Of a stretch of DNA of 64,000 bases, positions 13,016 to 25,898 are shown in pieces. Below the pieces are notes generated by a model. The model did no database searches and was not told the origin of the DNA. It was given only the letters and a program-made list of their open reading frames with translations. Source of the stretch: Capniomyces stellatus (taxonomy: Eukaryota > Kickxellomycota > Harpellomycetes > Harpellales > Legeriomycetaceae); the NCBI GenBank assembly GCA_001661515.1, contig LUVW01000034.1, forward strand, positions 90,602 to 154,601. The letters are read 5' to 3'. Made by a program: the position numbers and the translations under genes. Each line of letters opens with the position of its first letter. Position 1 is the stretch's first letter.

Positions 13016-16000
13016 CGAAATTAAAATGAAAAGGGGGGAGTAAAGGGTCGTGGAATAACCAGGTTGTTTGGACAAACTAATAGGCGAAAAGGAGAAAAGG
13101 AATGAGGAAAGGGGAAGGAATTTGGAAAACTATATAAATGTGGTACAAGCTGCGATAGTGGTACTTGGGAGACATGGTGCAAAATTGGGGCTTGAGGAGC
13201 TGGCGGTGGAAATGGCCACTTCGAATTTCTGCAAAAGAATGGTGGAGAGTAATAAGGCAAGAACTGGTTGTAAACATTGAGTATAATAGTTGGAATAACG
13301 CACAACAGCGGTGTTTGGTGTAATAGGGTGTAATTAGAGTATTCAATTTGTAAAAATCACAAATAAACAATAGGGAGCAAAGGCTAAAACAGCATTTAAA
13401 GTGCTAAAAGAGCTTCTGATGGAGTATAGCGAAAAGAAATTCAACAGCAATGAGTATAAAGAGGTAAAACACAATATAAAAAGTGAAAAAAGTAGTGAGG
13501 ACACAAAACCGGCTGACTCTAAAGTGCAAGCTAGTAAAACGGGAAGAACTGGTAGGCATGGAAACCCCAGTACAGAGGCAATTTCAGCGCTTGCATCGAG
13601 CAACGGAGACAGAGTGGCATCGGTAAAGCAAGTCATGAAACAGATAAACAGTATTGTGATTACTCCAGAAAGTAAAAAGAAAAGCAATTCAAGTAAAAAT
13701 CCACAAGTGATGGTAGAAGACATGAATGGGGAGACTCGCTTGGACAGTAGGGGGAATAGGGGTGAGGAGTGGGAAAGTGATGGCGAATTGGGTTTTGAGG
13801 AGGAGTTCTTTAGTCTTTTGATTCCAGTCGAGAAGGTCAATAACGACACAAAGTTTGTAATGTTGTGCATCACATACCTGTTGTATGCGCAGCAATATAT
13901 GATTAATAAGGGAAACAATGCGCAAATGGAGAGGTTTGCGAAAGCACTAATACACAGAGCTGATGGGAAAAGCAGCGTGGAGGACTGGATTGAAAAATTG
14001 GAGGAGACTAACAAGGCGAACGCGGACGTGCTGAAGTATTCGTTTAGCAAGAATGTGTTCAGTGTATCAACAAAGATAGGCGGGATAATGGGGATGAAGC
14101 TGCAAGCAATAGCTGTGAGGCTGATTTCAAGCATTCCAGGAAGAAATGATGTGGGGAGTGTGTTGAAGCTGATGACAAGCAGCCTGCAGAGAGCTGAGGT
14201 TGATGTGATTGGGGGGCGTGGAGTGGATTTGGGCAGGCAAATGCAAATGCAACTGGGTGTAGGTTGGGTGTTGCAAGAGTATGTGCGCATTTTGACGACA
14301 TTGGTAAAGGGTGGGACCAGATATCTAGTAGAGGATATGGCAAAGTTGCTGCGGAGAGTATTCAAGGTTGAAAAAAAGGTATGTAGTTTCAAAGCAAAAG
14401 CAAAAGCAAAGGCGTATAAATAGATCTGCACATGTGATAAAGTGATCAATAAGATATCAATGGAAATAAAAGATAAAGCAAAGTGGGGGTAGATATGAGG
14501 GGATGAGAGGGCTGTTGGTGTTGGATATTTTAGACAAGGAATAAAACAAAGTAAGTGTAATTGAATTGCTTGTAGTGCAATATGGGGTTTGCGAGCACCA
14601 AGGCGATGGCATTATTTTTGAAAGAAAGCGGGACTAGTAGGCAGCAGGATAAAGATAAAGAGCAAAAGCAGGTTATCACAGTGGTCAGTTTAGTCGGGGC
14701 TATATTTGCTGTTTGCGTTGAGCTAGAGACATTTTTGATGAAAATTCAAGGCAAGTAAAATAGAAATAAAAAGAAAGAAATAAATACAGACCAATAGTGC
14801 TAGAAGATCTAGTGGTGGCAAATAGACTTTTTTTTTTCCTGTTTTGAAGTAGAGTAATTATGCCCAATAGTCGGATATCTCTTTGATGTGTAAACGAGAT
14901 CCAGTAATAATGAGATTCTCAAGTTTATTGTATATTTTTTTTTTTAAAAAAAAGAAATGGTTGCGTGATATTGATAGGTGGCGAAAGAAGTGCGTTTGAT
15001 ACTGGAGAAGTTGAAGCGTTAGGGAGGCTGTTGTATAAAATACGGAAATCGATAGGAGTGCAAAAGAAGGAGGGAGAGGTTGAGGCGGTTATGCAGGGAT
15101 TGGACGTGGTAATGGTGAGTCTATTTACCTTGGCAACGAGGGCGGCAGAGCTGCGAGATTGTGTGGGGGTGGGAGTAGAGAAAAGCAAAGAAATACTGAG
15201 TAGCTGTTCAGTGTTGGTATTTGGGTCGATTCAGGTGGTGGAGCAAATATGCAGGGTGGGTGAGGGTGGGGGCAGAAAAAGGGAGCATTATGAGGTGTTG
15301 GAGCAGCTGTATGAATCACATGCAATGATAGTGGAGGCAAGCGGCGAGAACGGTAGGGGTCATGGAGGAGGTATCCACGAGAGTTTGGGAAGGGCTGTGG
15401 AGATTATTGAAATGCTGGAGACCGAGTTTCAAGTGGCTGGGAGTAGGTTGAAGAGCATAAGCGGGATATATTACAGAATAGCAGCGAGACTGTATCGAGC
15501 AAAGCAGCTGACAGAATGCACATTCTATGTGAACAAGTCTGTAGAGGTTTTGGAGGCGTACATGGGGAAACCTTTGGTGGTTTCTGAGAGCGAGTGGAGA
15601 GAATTGTGTAAAAAAAGAGAATTTGTTGCGTTTTTAAGCTTTGAGATGCGAGAGTATGAAAAGTCAATTGAAAATTATGGCAAAGCATTGTTTGCACACC
15701 TGGCAGCAGATAATGGAGGATTGGAGGCGATGGTAAATATGGCGGATAGTGCGCTGAAAACCCCAATTGAAAGTCAGTGGTGGACGGCTGTTGCGGCTGG
15801 ACAAAGCTGTGGAGGTGGCAAGAGCGGTGAGTTTTCGAGTCGGGTTGACCAGATTTTGCAAGGCGTTATGAAGTCGACTTTGAGCTTGTTCAGGTCAGAA
15901 GACTTGGTTTTAGACACAACCAGGGCGAGTGAAGATGATGGGGCGAGAATGGCGGCGTTCAAGGTGTCAAGGCATTTTGTTGGCGGTCTGGTTGGAGCAG

Positions 16001-19000
16001 ATGCAAGAAAAGTTGATTGGTGGGGAGCGCTTGTGGACGAGTTGCAGGCGTTTTATTCGAGAAGCGTTGAGGGACTGGCAGCCTTTAGGCATTGTTTGTT
16101 GAAAAGTGTGGAGTTCCGGTACTCGGACCCAAGCTATCCGGATGAGGCCAGGATCAGGTGTTTGCTGGAGTTGGCAAAGTGTTTGGTTGATTTGGGGGAA
16201 AGCAGAGAGGCGGTAGTGGTGCTGGATTCTGTGGAGCAGCTGATAGACTCGCCGGGAATTTTGGTTGGTTATGCAGATTACTTCGGGGTGGTTACGAGGC
16301 TCTGGAGGGGGATAAGCTTGGCAGCAGATATCGGCGATGCGGGTAATGGCGGAACAGACAATGGATGGAAAGCAGAGATTAAGGAGCTTATTGTGCTGCT
16401 AAAGTCGATGAACTGTAATGTGGAGGTTGAGCGCTTTGTTGCCAAACAGCTGAACATTGAGCTGAGTGTGGTTGTAGATTTGCTAAAGTTAAAGTGTGAG
16501 GCGGAGATTGAGGTGGAGATCCTTGAGCTATTGGTTGCGTTGAATCAAACAAACATGAATAGCGACAAAGTGTTTTTAGATCAACTGTGTTTCAGCAGGG
16601 GCGAGTTGGTGCTGGGATACGTCAAAGTGGGTGATTACGGCAAGGCAGAGGCCCTGTTGGAGGCGTTTGAGAGTAAGTTGAGCGATGGTTCTTGGCTCAA
16701 CGACGATGTTTCTTTTGAATTTGACGAAAACATTGCTAGAAGCGAGTTGAGCTTTTGTTTTGCACAGCTAATGCTGTATTTTATGAAAAACGATTCTCAG
16801 AGATGGTAAGGCTTTTTGTTTCTAGTTTCACTGGTTGTTTTTATTGTAAATTTTTTTCTTCTTTTCTGAATAGTAGTAAGTATATTGCTTGTGTTTGGGA
16901 TCGACTATGCACCAACTAAACAAACATATTGATACTTGTGACCGGAATAATCCCGAGTAGCAACGAAGCAGTCAAGAGGCTTGAAAGAAAAGTGGCAAGC
17001 ATTGAAAGTAGGGGGAGGACAGGGCTAAAGGAGCCTTACTTGTACATATTCATAGCAAGGTGGTATAGTCTGATAATGCTAAAACTGGGACATGTCCAAA
17101 AAGGACTGGCAGTTGGGCTATATGGAGTAAAACTGATGTTTTCGCTGTTTTCAAAGCTGAATGGGCTGAATGGCGAGAAAAAGAATTGTGATAAGCAAGA
17201 TATATTTGAGATAGAAAAGGATGCGCAGGAGGAAGACGAAGAAAGCAAGGGGCAGTCTACTCGGATGGGCGATAGGCCAAGGTACTGGAGACTGTTTGAA
17301 GAGTCAATTGAGCTGGTTTCGACTGTACAAGCTCTGTACAGAGAAATGGGATTAAAAGGCGAAAGCGAGTATTTTAGCGAAAAGCTGCTGGGTTTTAGCG
17401 AGCAGAGCGGAGCTCAGATACGAGTTGCCGAGGCGATGTATTTACACGCTGATATGCTGGCCAGACAACACAATGAGTATGGGTTAGAAGATGGGATCCA
17501 AAGGAAATGTCTGAGCTACCTGGCCTTCCCAAAAAATGAAAGAAACAGAGTGCTTGGATTGGCTGCAGAAGACTCCGTATCTAGCGTTGAAAGTGTGGTT
17601 TCAGGCGTTGAGGGCGTTTTACGATGGTGTTATGAGACTGCTGGTGTTGTCAAATCGTTCCGGCTTGTCTTGCTGGCTGCAAATGTGTTTGAACAGTTTG
17701 GCATGGCCGAAGAGTTCAAGCTGTTGATAAAGCGGTTTATAGCTTTGATTGGGCAGAAGCACGAGCTTGGCAATGAGAATGTGGGTGTTTCTGAGCAAGA
17801 CGTGTTATTCTGCCAAGAAATGAAGCAATATTTGCAGTACAGACTTTGGGGACTCCAACTAAAAGAAAGTGCAAACTGTGCCAGCACCGACCCAACCACA
17901 ATCCAATCGTCTGAAGCCACAGTTTCAGGTGATCATGATGACAAGCTTTTGAAGTCTAGCGAGTTTCTCGACGGATTCCTCAACAACACTGCTTGTTTTA
18001 ACACGCTGCCGGGCATCTCGGACATTTCAAGGGTAAGACTTACAACTGATGCTATTAGTACTGCTTTTGTATAGGAAATGTAATTTGACCTTTGTTTGCT
18101 ATTTATTTATGTATTTTTTGTTGATTTTAAAATATACTGCATCGTGCTCTATTTGTCTTGGTGGGATCTAGTTGGGCCAGGTTATTTCCAGACTAGAGTA
18201 CATTTACCAGCTGCTGGCATTAAAAATCGACCAGGCCAATGGAAATCAGAGATTGGCACAAACAGGTAATGAGCATATAATAATGATACTTGGAATTGAC
18301 GACCACAAATATCCGGTTTATACAAATTCAAAATTTTTAATTCATGAAACTCATTATTGGTATTTTCATTGTTGATATAGCGATGGTTAGTTCGACTTAC
18401 AAGCCCGATTTATTGAGCGATAAAAACCAAAACAGCAGCGGGAAAGTGGAAGCGGTTTATTTGGATTTGGTAAAGCTGGAACTGGTGATGGGCAGAATTC
18501 TGGAGACAGGGATGTTTGGCGAGTGCAGTGCAAGTGGAATAACCAGGGTTTCAAACTTACGAGCGTCTGTTTTGATGGCAATTGATTATTTCAATGTAGA
18601 TAGAGTGCCTAGTTTTAAAATATCTAGTTGTATAGGTAAGAGCAGAGTTGGGATGGCTTTAAAATGGAAATAAATATTGTGGAATTGTATTAGTGAGAGG
18701 AAGAAAAAAAAAACAAGTAAAGCTAATAAATAAATAACTTTGCTATTTGCGAATTTCATTGTAGAGCATGGAATGAATTACTCGACAAGGTTGGTCATCC
18801 AAGAAGCAGAAAATATCTTACACCAGTCATCAAAGCCATTTAAATCCCAAAACTGTCTTGGAACGCTGCTGCAAACACAAAGCAAACTAGAGACAAAACT
18901 GGTGGAAATAAACGCTGGGTATAAAAGCGATGCACATTTGAGTAGCCTACCACCAAACATCACATTGGTTAGTTTATCAGTTGATAAAAAAAACAAACTG

Positions 19001-20973
19001 CTGTTAGCAAGCCGGCATCAAGGCAGCAACAAGCAAACTGAACCAGCTGGATCAGTTGGACCAATGGTTGTACAACTACCACTGAGCAGCAACAAGTTGG
19101 ATGAGGTTTTGGGTTTTTACGAGCTGAGCAAACAGGCTGATTTGTCTATTGGGTCAGGGTCAGAGTGTACCAGCGATGATATGAAGAAAAAATGGTGGCA
19201 GAATCGGTCCAAGTTGAACAATGAAATGAAGATGTGTCTAAGCCGCATTGAGCTAAACTGGTTCGGTCCTTTCAAAGTAAGCCATTGCAAATATATGTAT
19301 ATATATTTGTGAAGGAAAGACTTTTACCTGAAAAGAAAAAAAAAGAATAAAAGAAACGTAATAGTGAACCCGATTCGTTTAAAACTAAATAGGGAATACT
19401 ACTACCACCACTGGATATCAAGGAGCCGGACCTGGAAAAGCTGGGTGAGATGGTATCAAACATAATAAACAACGCGCTTCCACAGAGTTCAGAGTACAAG
19501 GATCAAATCCGAAGCAAGAATGTTGACGTTTCAGTGTTGAACCTGATTGTTGCAGGAACAATTGGCCACACGGGCTTGGAGCCTAGGCAGGGCTATAAAG
19601 AATTGGCCCAGTTTTTAATAACGACCTATTGCAACACCGCCGCACTCCCAACACGACTCAGAGTAGACCTTGGCGATTTAGCTGAGAGTCGAATAGCCAA
19701 AAGTCTTTTTGTTTTGTTTGAAGAGTTTAAAAAGGTGGTCAAGCCAAAATACGGATTTTCTAGCAGCAATGTCATTGATGAAAAAATGGGAACCTTTGGG
19801 AAATCCGATCACGTGATTCTGGTTCTTGATGGACTAATCAATCATATTTCTTTCGAGTGTTTGCCAAGCCTAATCGAAGTTCCGGTTTCACGGCTGGATA
19901 GCGTGTATATGATGGATTACTTGTCATCCAGCGGTTTTGCCCCAACCCAAGAAAAAGGTAAAAATGTGGAAAACGGGTACATTGTGTTGAGTGATGAGAG
20001 CAGCGATGGCGATGGTGATGGTGATGGTGATATAACCATGATGTCCCCGTCTCGTAAACCAAGATTCCAGCTCAAACAGTCTAAAAAGCACCCAGCAGAG
20101 CTCAACAGCCATTCAGGCCTGGTTTTTGAAAGCGGAATGAGAAGCGGGATGGCTGCTGCCAAGAGCTCAGATCAAGCGGCAATGGATGGGCCTGGTACCA
20201 ACTCAGATCAGGGCCCTGATCTGTATGGTAGTTTGGGGGTGGACAGCAACGTTGCTGATAAAAAGAGTCTTTTCTATGTGCTAAACCCAAGCGGCGATCT
20301 GACCAGAACGCAGACACAGTTCGAGTTCTTTCTTAAGCAGTCTGGCGACTGGACGGGTGTGGTTGGCAGGAACCCAATGCAGCAAGAGCTGGTTGATGGG
20401 CTGAAAACCAGCAGCTTGTTCATGTACATTGGCCATGGTGGAGGTGAAAAAATACTGAAAAAGTCCATGCTGATCAAGACCCTATCCAGCTACGGCCCAC
20501 TGGGCTCAGAAAGACGTGCCAAGTCTGCGATGCCATACAGGTCCTCCTCAAGCAACCTAATGGCATCATTGCTGCTGGGCTGTTCAAGCGCCAAGTCCAA
20601 GTTTTTTGGGCAGTACCTTGACTCCTCCAATGTCTCCAACTACTCGGTAGTCAAATGTAAGTCGTTTGTTGGAAACTTGTTTGATGTTGGTGACAAGGAT
20701 ATTGACAGGTTTAGCCTGCTGTTTTTTGAGCTTTGGGGGTTGAGTTCTCCATCCGATTCAGAGTTGAGTTCTGGTGCTTCTGGCTCCTGTGCCAGTGGCA
20801 GTATCACAAACCACTCTGACCCGGGAAGCTATGTCGACACAAACGGCCCAAGAAGTGGCGGTCCTCGGCTAAGCAATGTCGAGGCTGTCAACAAAGCTAG
20901 AAAGGCTTGTCGCATGCCCTACCTTACTGGCTGTGCCCCTGTTGTCTATGGCTTGCCCGTGTATTTAGACTAA
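12467..20973 (+). CDS. ESP1: Separase (Esp1-type cysteine protease), at least eleven exons, 5' end unresolved
   Basis: Separase cleaves the cohesin kleisin at anaphase onset; it is a caspase-like cysteine protease held in check by securin. Exons placed: 12467-12655, 12805-12918, 13084-13256, 13374-14378, 14576-14750, 14978-16805, 16961-18032, 18172-18265, 18381-18635, 18765-19276 and 19393-20973. All phases join, giving about 2330 residues plus an unplaced N-terminus. The long N-terminal part is helical and repeat-like, as in the separase superhelix. The C-terminal protease has the catalytic His in FMYIGHGGG (codon 20434-20436) and the catalytic Cys in LLLGCSSAK (codon 20581-20583). It ends APVVYGLPVYLD. 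The linker 20000-20230 is acidic and low in complexity. Introns at 13257-13373 and 14751-14977 start with GC. The intron at 12919-13083 has an N-interrupted G tract. Confidence 0.88.
12959..13015. repeat. Poly-G tract with N inside a separase intron
   Basis: About 20 G, then AAA and one N, then about 33 G, within the intron at 12919-13083. Coding phase joins cleanly across it, so the tract does not interrupt protein sequence. Confidence 0.9.
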
Positions 20974-21487
20974 TGTTATGCTTTTTTACTTGTCTCGGGG
21001 GAGGTGGGGGGGGGGTTATACTAATATATTCACGTCCATTCCATTGGTTGTCTATTTCTCTACTTCTTTTTGTGTTGATTGCTTATTCGAATCGGCTATT
21101 ACCATTTTTTTTTTCTTTCACTAATTTTAAATAAAGTAAATACTATCTCCAGTTGCAGACCAATGATTTGTTTATTTTCTATTTTTTTTTCTTTCTACTT
21201 TTCTATTTTTCTAATAAAGCTTGGATTTATTTATCGAATTCTTTTTAATGTTTAGATTTGCTTACTATTAAATAATCTCCAGCTATTCAACTCTGTTGAA
21301 CAAAGTTCGCGAAAAGGAAAAAAGTAAAGAAAGAATAAATTCATTGCCTAGCAAAAATTATACAAAGACAATTGCTGTTTTGTGTATTATATTCGATAAC
21401 TCTGTGCACTCTCCTTGCAAAGCCACACTATACTTTTATGGTGAAAGTCAGCAACAACAAAGCAAATTGCCAAAGCGATAATTCAGA
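20974..21487 (+). other. Intergenic region between separase and the augmin-8-like gene
   Basis: Contains a 10-base G run near 21006 and T-rich sequence likely to be the separase 3' region. No gene seen. Confidence 0.5.
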
Positions 21488-23627
21488 ATGGATAAACCTC
21501 ATTTACCCCAACCAAATGTAGTTTCTGGAATTGATAAAAGCGCAGAATTAGCCAAACAGGTAGGCATCGAAAGAAATCCAAGCGATAAAAGTGCCGACTG
21601 CACACTAGTTGATGGAATTATGGACAATGCAGCTACGAATCCCAGTAATGAGGCTATCCAAGTTAAAAAGGTACCCGAATTAGAAAAAGTAAAAATATTG
21701 GCGTCATATAAAGCATTGTCTTTAACCCAGCTTATATATACCAATTCAGCAAAAAGAAAAAATTGTGCAAAGTGTGCGGCTTTGGATTTTCTGAAAATTG
21801 AAAAGCGAATAAAATGCTGAATGAGAATCAGGTTTAAAAAGAAAAACTCTGACTCTTTCTTGCTTTATTTTTTTTAAATAAAAAAAACATGCATTGAATA
21901 AATAAATAAATAAATAAATTACTAATAGGGCGGCAGGGTAGTCCCATCGAGGTACAAATTGACGACCAGAACAACCGGTAAACAGGGCGAAATGACATTA
22001 AAACCTCCTAGAGGCAACAGGCTAAACAGCAGAACAAAGTCCTACCAAACATTCAGCTCGAGTACAAGGGGATCTGACAGTGTCAGCAACAACCGCAGCT
22101 ATACAAGATTTGAGAACCTAACTCACAATATAACCCAAACACCAACAAACAATCCAAATCCCAATTTAGCAGCAAGTTCAAGTGTACACTCGAATCTGAA
22201 TCTAGATAGACAAAGACGACAAGACGGCGATGAATACCTGACCCTTGTTAGCAAACGCAAGCCAGTATCCAGAATCCCTAAAAGTCTTTCGCTAAACCAA
22301 AAGGCAATTACACAAATTCAAATCCAAAACAGAATCAGAATGGATTTCACAGCCACAGCCACAGCCACAACCACAACCACAATTAACGATGCAGCCAGAC
22401 ACAATCCCAAGTCTCAGCTGATGTCTACCAATATGGCTTTTGGCGAAAGAATCGCAAACACACCATTTCTAAATACTGCACTTTCTGACTCCAGCTTTAC
22501 CAAGCCAGCTATTTTTTCCACCTCCACGTCAAACCCAAACGCTCCTCAAATAAATGAAACCTGTCGTGATAACGCCAGCAACTTGCTCTTTACTCCAAAC
22601 GCTAGCCAACCCAACCCACAGCGGCTGAACACAAGAACCCAATCCAACACCAGCTCGCATCTTTTAGGCGATGGAAACTCTTCTCCCGATCTGGCAACTC
22701 AGCTCGAGTACTTATCCTGGGCTGTTGCCGATACAAGGTCGATCCAACTATTCAATGACCAACAGAATTTGGTCGAGGCTGGGCTGGTTGCCCAATCAAA
22801 CCACTATATCCGCATTCACGATGACCTGCTGGTTCAGAGATCCAAACTACGGACTTTAACTCAGATTGAAAACCTAAACAGATTCATCCACCAACAGGTA
22901 ACTATAACTCGCAGCCCACACCCTTACTATATGCTTTTCTGACACTCTCACCCGCTCTCGTTGCTTCTTTGATTACAATATATCTTTGTTTTTATTACAC
23001 AGACCATCTACTTTTAACGCTGTTCCCCCCATTGCCTTGATCTTTTTATAGAAACCGTTTCTGCTTTCAGTCTCCAAATCTATCAAAAGCGTTGCTTCAA
23101 GCTATGCCGCATTGGCGCAGTCCCTATCCGAGTCATCAAACACTCTTCCTATTTCCAACATACATATCCCGTCTAGTGGTAAATCTCAATAATACTTTAT
23201 AGTACCGTTTCAAAACTCAACCAATAACCACACTTATTACCAACCCGTATTCTTATGCCCAATACTCATCATGTTTCTATACTTCCTTATATATATTGGC
23301 TATTTTAGACATGATTGTCAAAGAACTTGAAGGCTTAGTCTCAACATTCTCGAGTGTTTTTGGCTCAGGAAGTAGCGGAATGTCAGAGGCAAGTACAGCT
23401 ATTTACTAAACTAACCATTCCCTCGCATGTATCCTTACATTATCCATATCTAAATATATATGTACACCTTGTAGATTTTTGATGTTTCTAAAGACTTGCT
23501 GGCGTTTTACAAAAACGTGGACTACGAAAACAAGCTTTTAAGGGAGTGCTACGAATTGCAAAAATCAATTGGTGGACAATGCCTGTTTCAATTAAGCAAC
23601 CACATTAGCTCACTAGACCTTGACTGA
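21488..23627 (+). CDS. Augmin subunit 8-like protein (HAUS8/QWRF family), about five exons
   Basis: Placed exons: 21929-22897, 23052-23178, 23309-23388 and 23475-23627. A first exon starts at the ATG at 21488 and ends at 21559 (before GTAGGC) or 21670 (before GTACCC); both keep frame. The N-terminal two thirds are disordered, basic and rich in Ser, Thr and Asn. The C-terminal part is helical. It begins LATQLEYLSWAVADTRS, which resembles the QWRF signature (LLQWRFxNAR) of plant AUG8. Later landmarks follow the same family order: a lysine/arginine-rich helix (VQRSKLRTL), a SLSESSNTLPIS segment like the family's L-x-LP, then LLRECYEL and QCLFQLSNHI. AUG8/HAUS8 binds microtubules within augmin, which recruits gamma-tubulin to spindle microtubules. 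The intron at 23389-23474 starts with GC. Confidence 0.55.
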
Positions 23628-24206
23628 TTGCCCAACCACACCATTACTTTTGTTCAACCATGTATCATAACATATAAATCAATGCCAAAAATGTGGAGCC
23701 TCGTCTATTTACCACTACTCTAACAGCTTTTCTGATTTATTTATTCACTTTTTTTTTGTGTAAACTACTCGACTTGACCTATTTCATCTTACTGCTTTGT
23801 TCGCCGATTGTTAACGTCGGTAACTGCTAGAAAATATAATAGCATTCAATGACAAACACTCTAAAATTTGCTACTTTGAACGCAATGTATACTTTTTTAA
23901 TGTATATATATATATGAGGACACCGTGCTTGGTTGAATGCATTTATTAAGACAAACCCCCAAGTTATACAAGGTGCCAAGCACAAATGCTAATAGAAATA
24001 GCTGGCTAAAAAAATTATTTAAATAAAAGAAACAAAAATACAAACAAAAAAAAAGTTAGGAATCGCTACAGCCAATGCTGTACCTTATTCGTTCTCCTGT
24101 CGACCAACTAACCATGGAATCTCTGCTGATCCCCCCGCCACTTCCACTATTATGGCACCTGATGCTTAAAAAGCACATTTATGTACAACCAAGAACCATC
24201 GCGGCC
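23628..24206. other. Convergent intergenic region
   Basis: AT-rich with a TATATATA run near 23905. No gene seen. Confidence 0.5.
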
Positions 24207-24719
24207 TTAGCTCTTCAGGTAGTTGTTTCGAATTTGGTCTCTTTGTTGCTGTTGCTGGTAAATAATCTCGTTTGGAACATACGAGACATCCGACATCCAG
24301 TTGCAAATTGAACAGTGGTACACTTGCTTGGACTTTAGCGTTGCAACTGGGATATAAAACAAAGATAGCTTCTTTTTGTATTTCCCCATATTCACAGATA
24401 CGTTATGACATCTTGGGCATAAATATGATTGCCCCGGTAGCGTTGACACTTTTTCGTCGGTTCCGACTGTTGATGTAATTCGAAAATATGTGTTAAACAA
24501 GTACAGCAAAAAAAAATACATACACACACACACACACACAATTAACTGTTAATTCATTCTACGTCTCCAAGTTATTTCATCAAACATCCAAGTATAAAAA
24601 GGAAAGCGCAATAGTCTGTTTTATCGCTTAGCAGGGAAACAATCCCCGAAAGCCTCTTTTAATGGTATTTAATAATCAATAACTTAAATCATTTACTTGC
24701 CTAAAAAGAAAAAAAACAT
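24207..24719 (-). CDS. Short zinc-ribbon membrane-associated protein, copy 1, two exons with a GC-AG intron
   Basis: The minus-strand exons are 24719-24701 (19 bases, MFFFFL plus one base) and 24466-24207, giving 92 residues. A hydrophobic N-terminus leads to VGTDEKV, then the zinc ribbon: CPRCHNVSV...HCSICNW, two CxxC knuckles separated by a basic, aromatic stretch (KYKKKLSLFYIPV). This architecture, a hydrophobic start, GTK-like motif, CPxC, a basic/aromatic middle and CxICxW, is that of fungal zinc-ribbon proteins of unknown role. The C-terminus is Gln-rich (YQQQQQRDQ). The intron at 24467-24700 starts GCAAGT and ends CAG, the only non-TAG acceptor I placed. The neighbouring gene at 25899 is a paralogue with the same exon plan. 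Confidence 0.8.
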
Positions 24720-25898
24720 TATTATTGCTGCTGTTGTTGTTGCTGGTTGTGAAGTATGTTCTGGCTCGTATACCGTGGTTAGCCCGTATAATGGTGTATC
24801 GATTCCTGCTATAGACCGCTTTCAGGTATCTTCAAACAGTACTATTATTTTTATTCTTATCTACGCTTTATTGCTTTTATCTAATTGTAAAACACGATAC
24901 TTTTAAAAAGGTTGTGAATCCGGTACTAATTCAATGTTCTAAATGGCGTTTCTAATCCTCCAAGTTAATATTATATTTCACTCGTTTTTATCCTAGCCTT
25001 GTGTCTCTTAAATCCGATATTAAAGTTAAAGAAGAGAGTTTAAAGTTTTTATTTATTTGTTTACCGAAATGGTTTTGGGTTTTAACCCGGTTTTATTGTT
25101 TAGTAATTAAGTGGGAAAAATAAAAAAATAAAGCTCGACTTTTGCCATTATAAATTCAGTACAAAAGTTTCCCACCGTTGTTAAAATTAAAAATATTCAA
25201 TTGAGTTTTGTTTAGAAAAATCCTCTCGCCCTAGACTTTTTCAAAAGCATCTCAAGCGGCATGCTTGTTGTACTGTTTTGCTTTCACCAGAAGCACTTTG
25301 GAACATACAAAGTTCCTCCTCTTTGCCCCCCCCCCCCTTACACCGGTTTTTACGTTGTGTATTGACTTTGTCTTTCACACTTCCCTTGCTTTTTTCTTTA
25401 AGCCCGGAAGATTTATTTTATTATTATTTGGATGTATTTCTTTTTGTCTAAATCAACTAAATCTACAATTTACAATTGGCCAGTAATTATAAAATTTGAT
25501 GCTTTCAAGGAATATAGAAAACGCCAAGCATTTGTAACAGATATACTGCACTCTTCATTTAAACCAAGTCTTGCATCAATCTATCCATAAACCACATGAC
25601 TGCCATTCTAACATGCTTTATATCTATGACCTTCGGCGCTTTATATATGCTACTCGCTTTTTAAGCGGATTTGCTTTAATGAGCCAGCGGCCAAATATAG
25701 CGACCAAATCGAAACATCAAAATAAGCGACGCATTTTCCAAATATTATATGTACTTTATTTTCCAGATTTCTTGGCAATAAATGAAAACTGTTAAAAAAA
25801 AAGTATCAGTGGTATTACAATAAACAACCAAATACAATTGGTGTGTGGTGTGGTGTTAAATACAACCACAGTCGTATAAACACAGTACAGAACGTTGA
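24720..25898. other. Intergenic region between the two zinc-ribbon genes
   Basis: AT-rich, with an 11-base C run near 25326. It would hold the promoter of copy 1. No gene seen. Confidence 0.5.

Noticed and set aside
13343..14449. A 368-codon minus-strand frame opposite separase
   Set aside because: The sense exon 13374-14378 joins in phase at both ends; the antisense product is a Ser/Leu/Phe-rich shadow.
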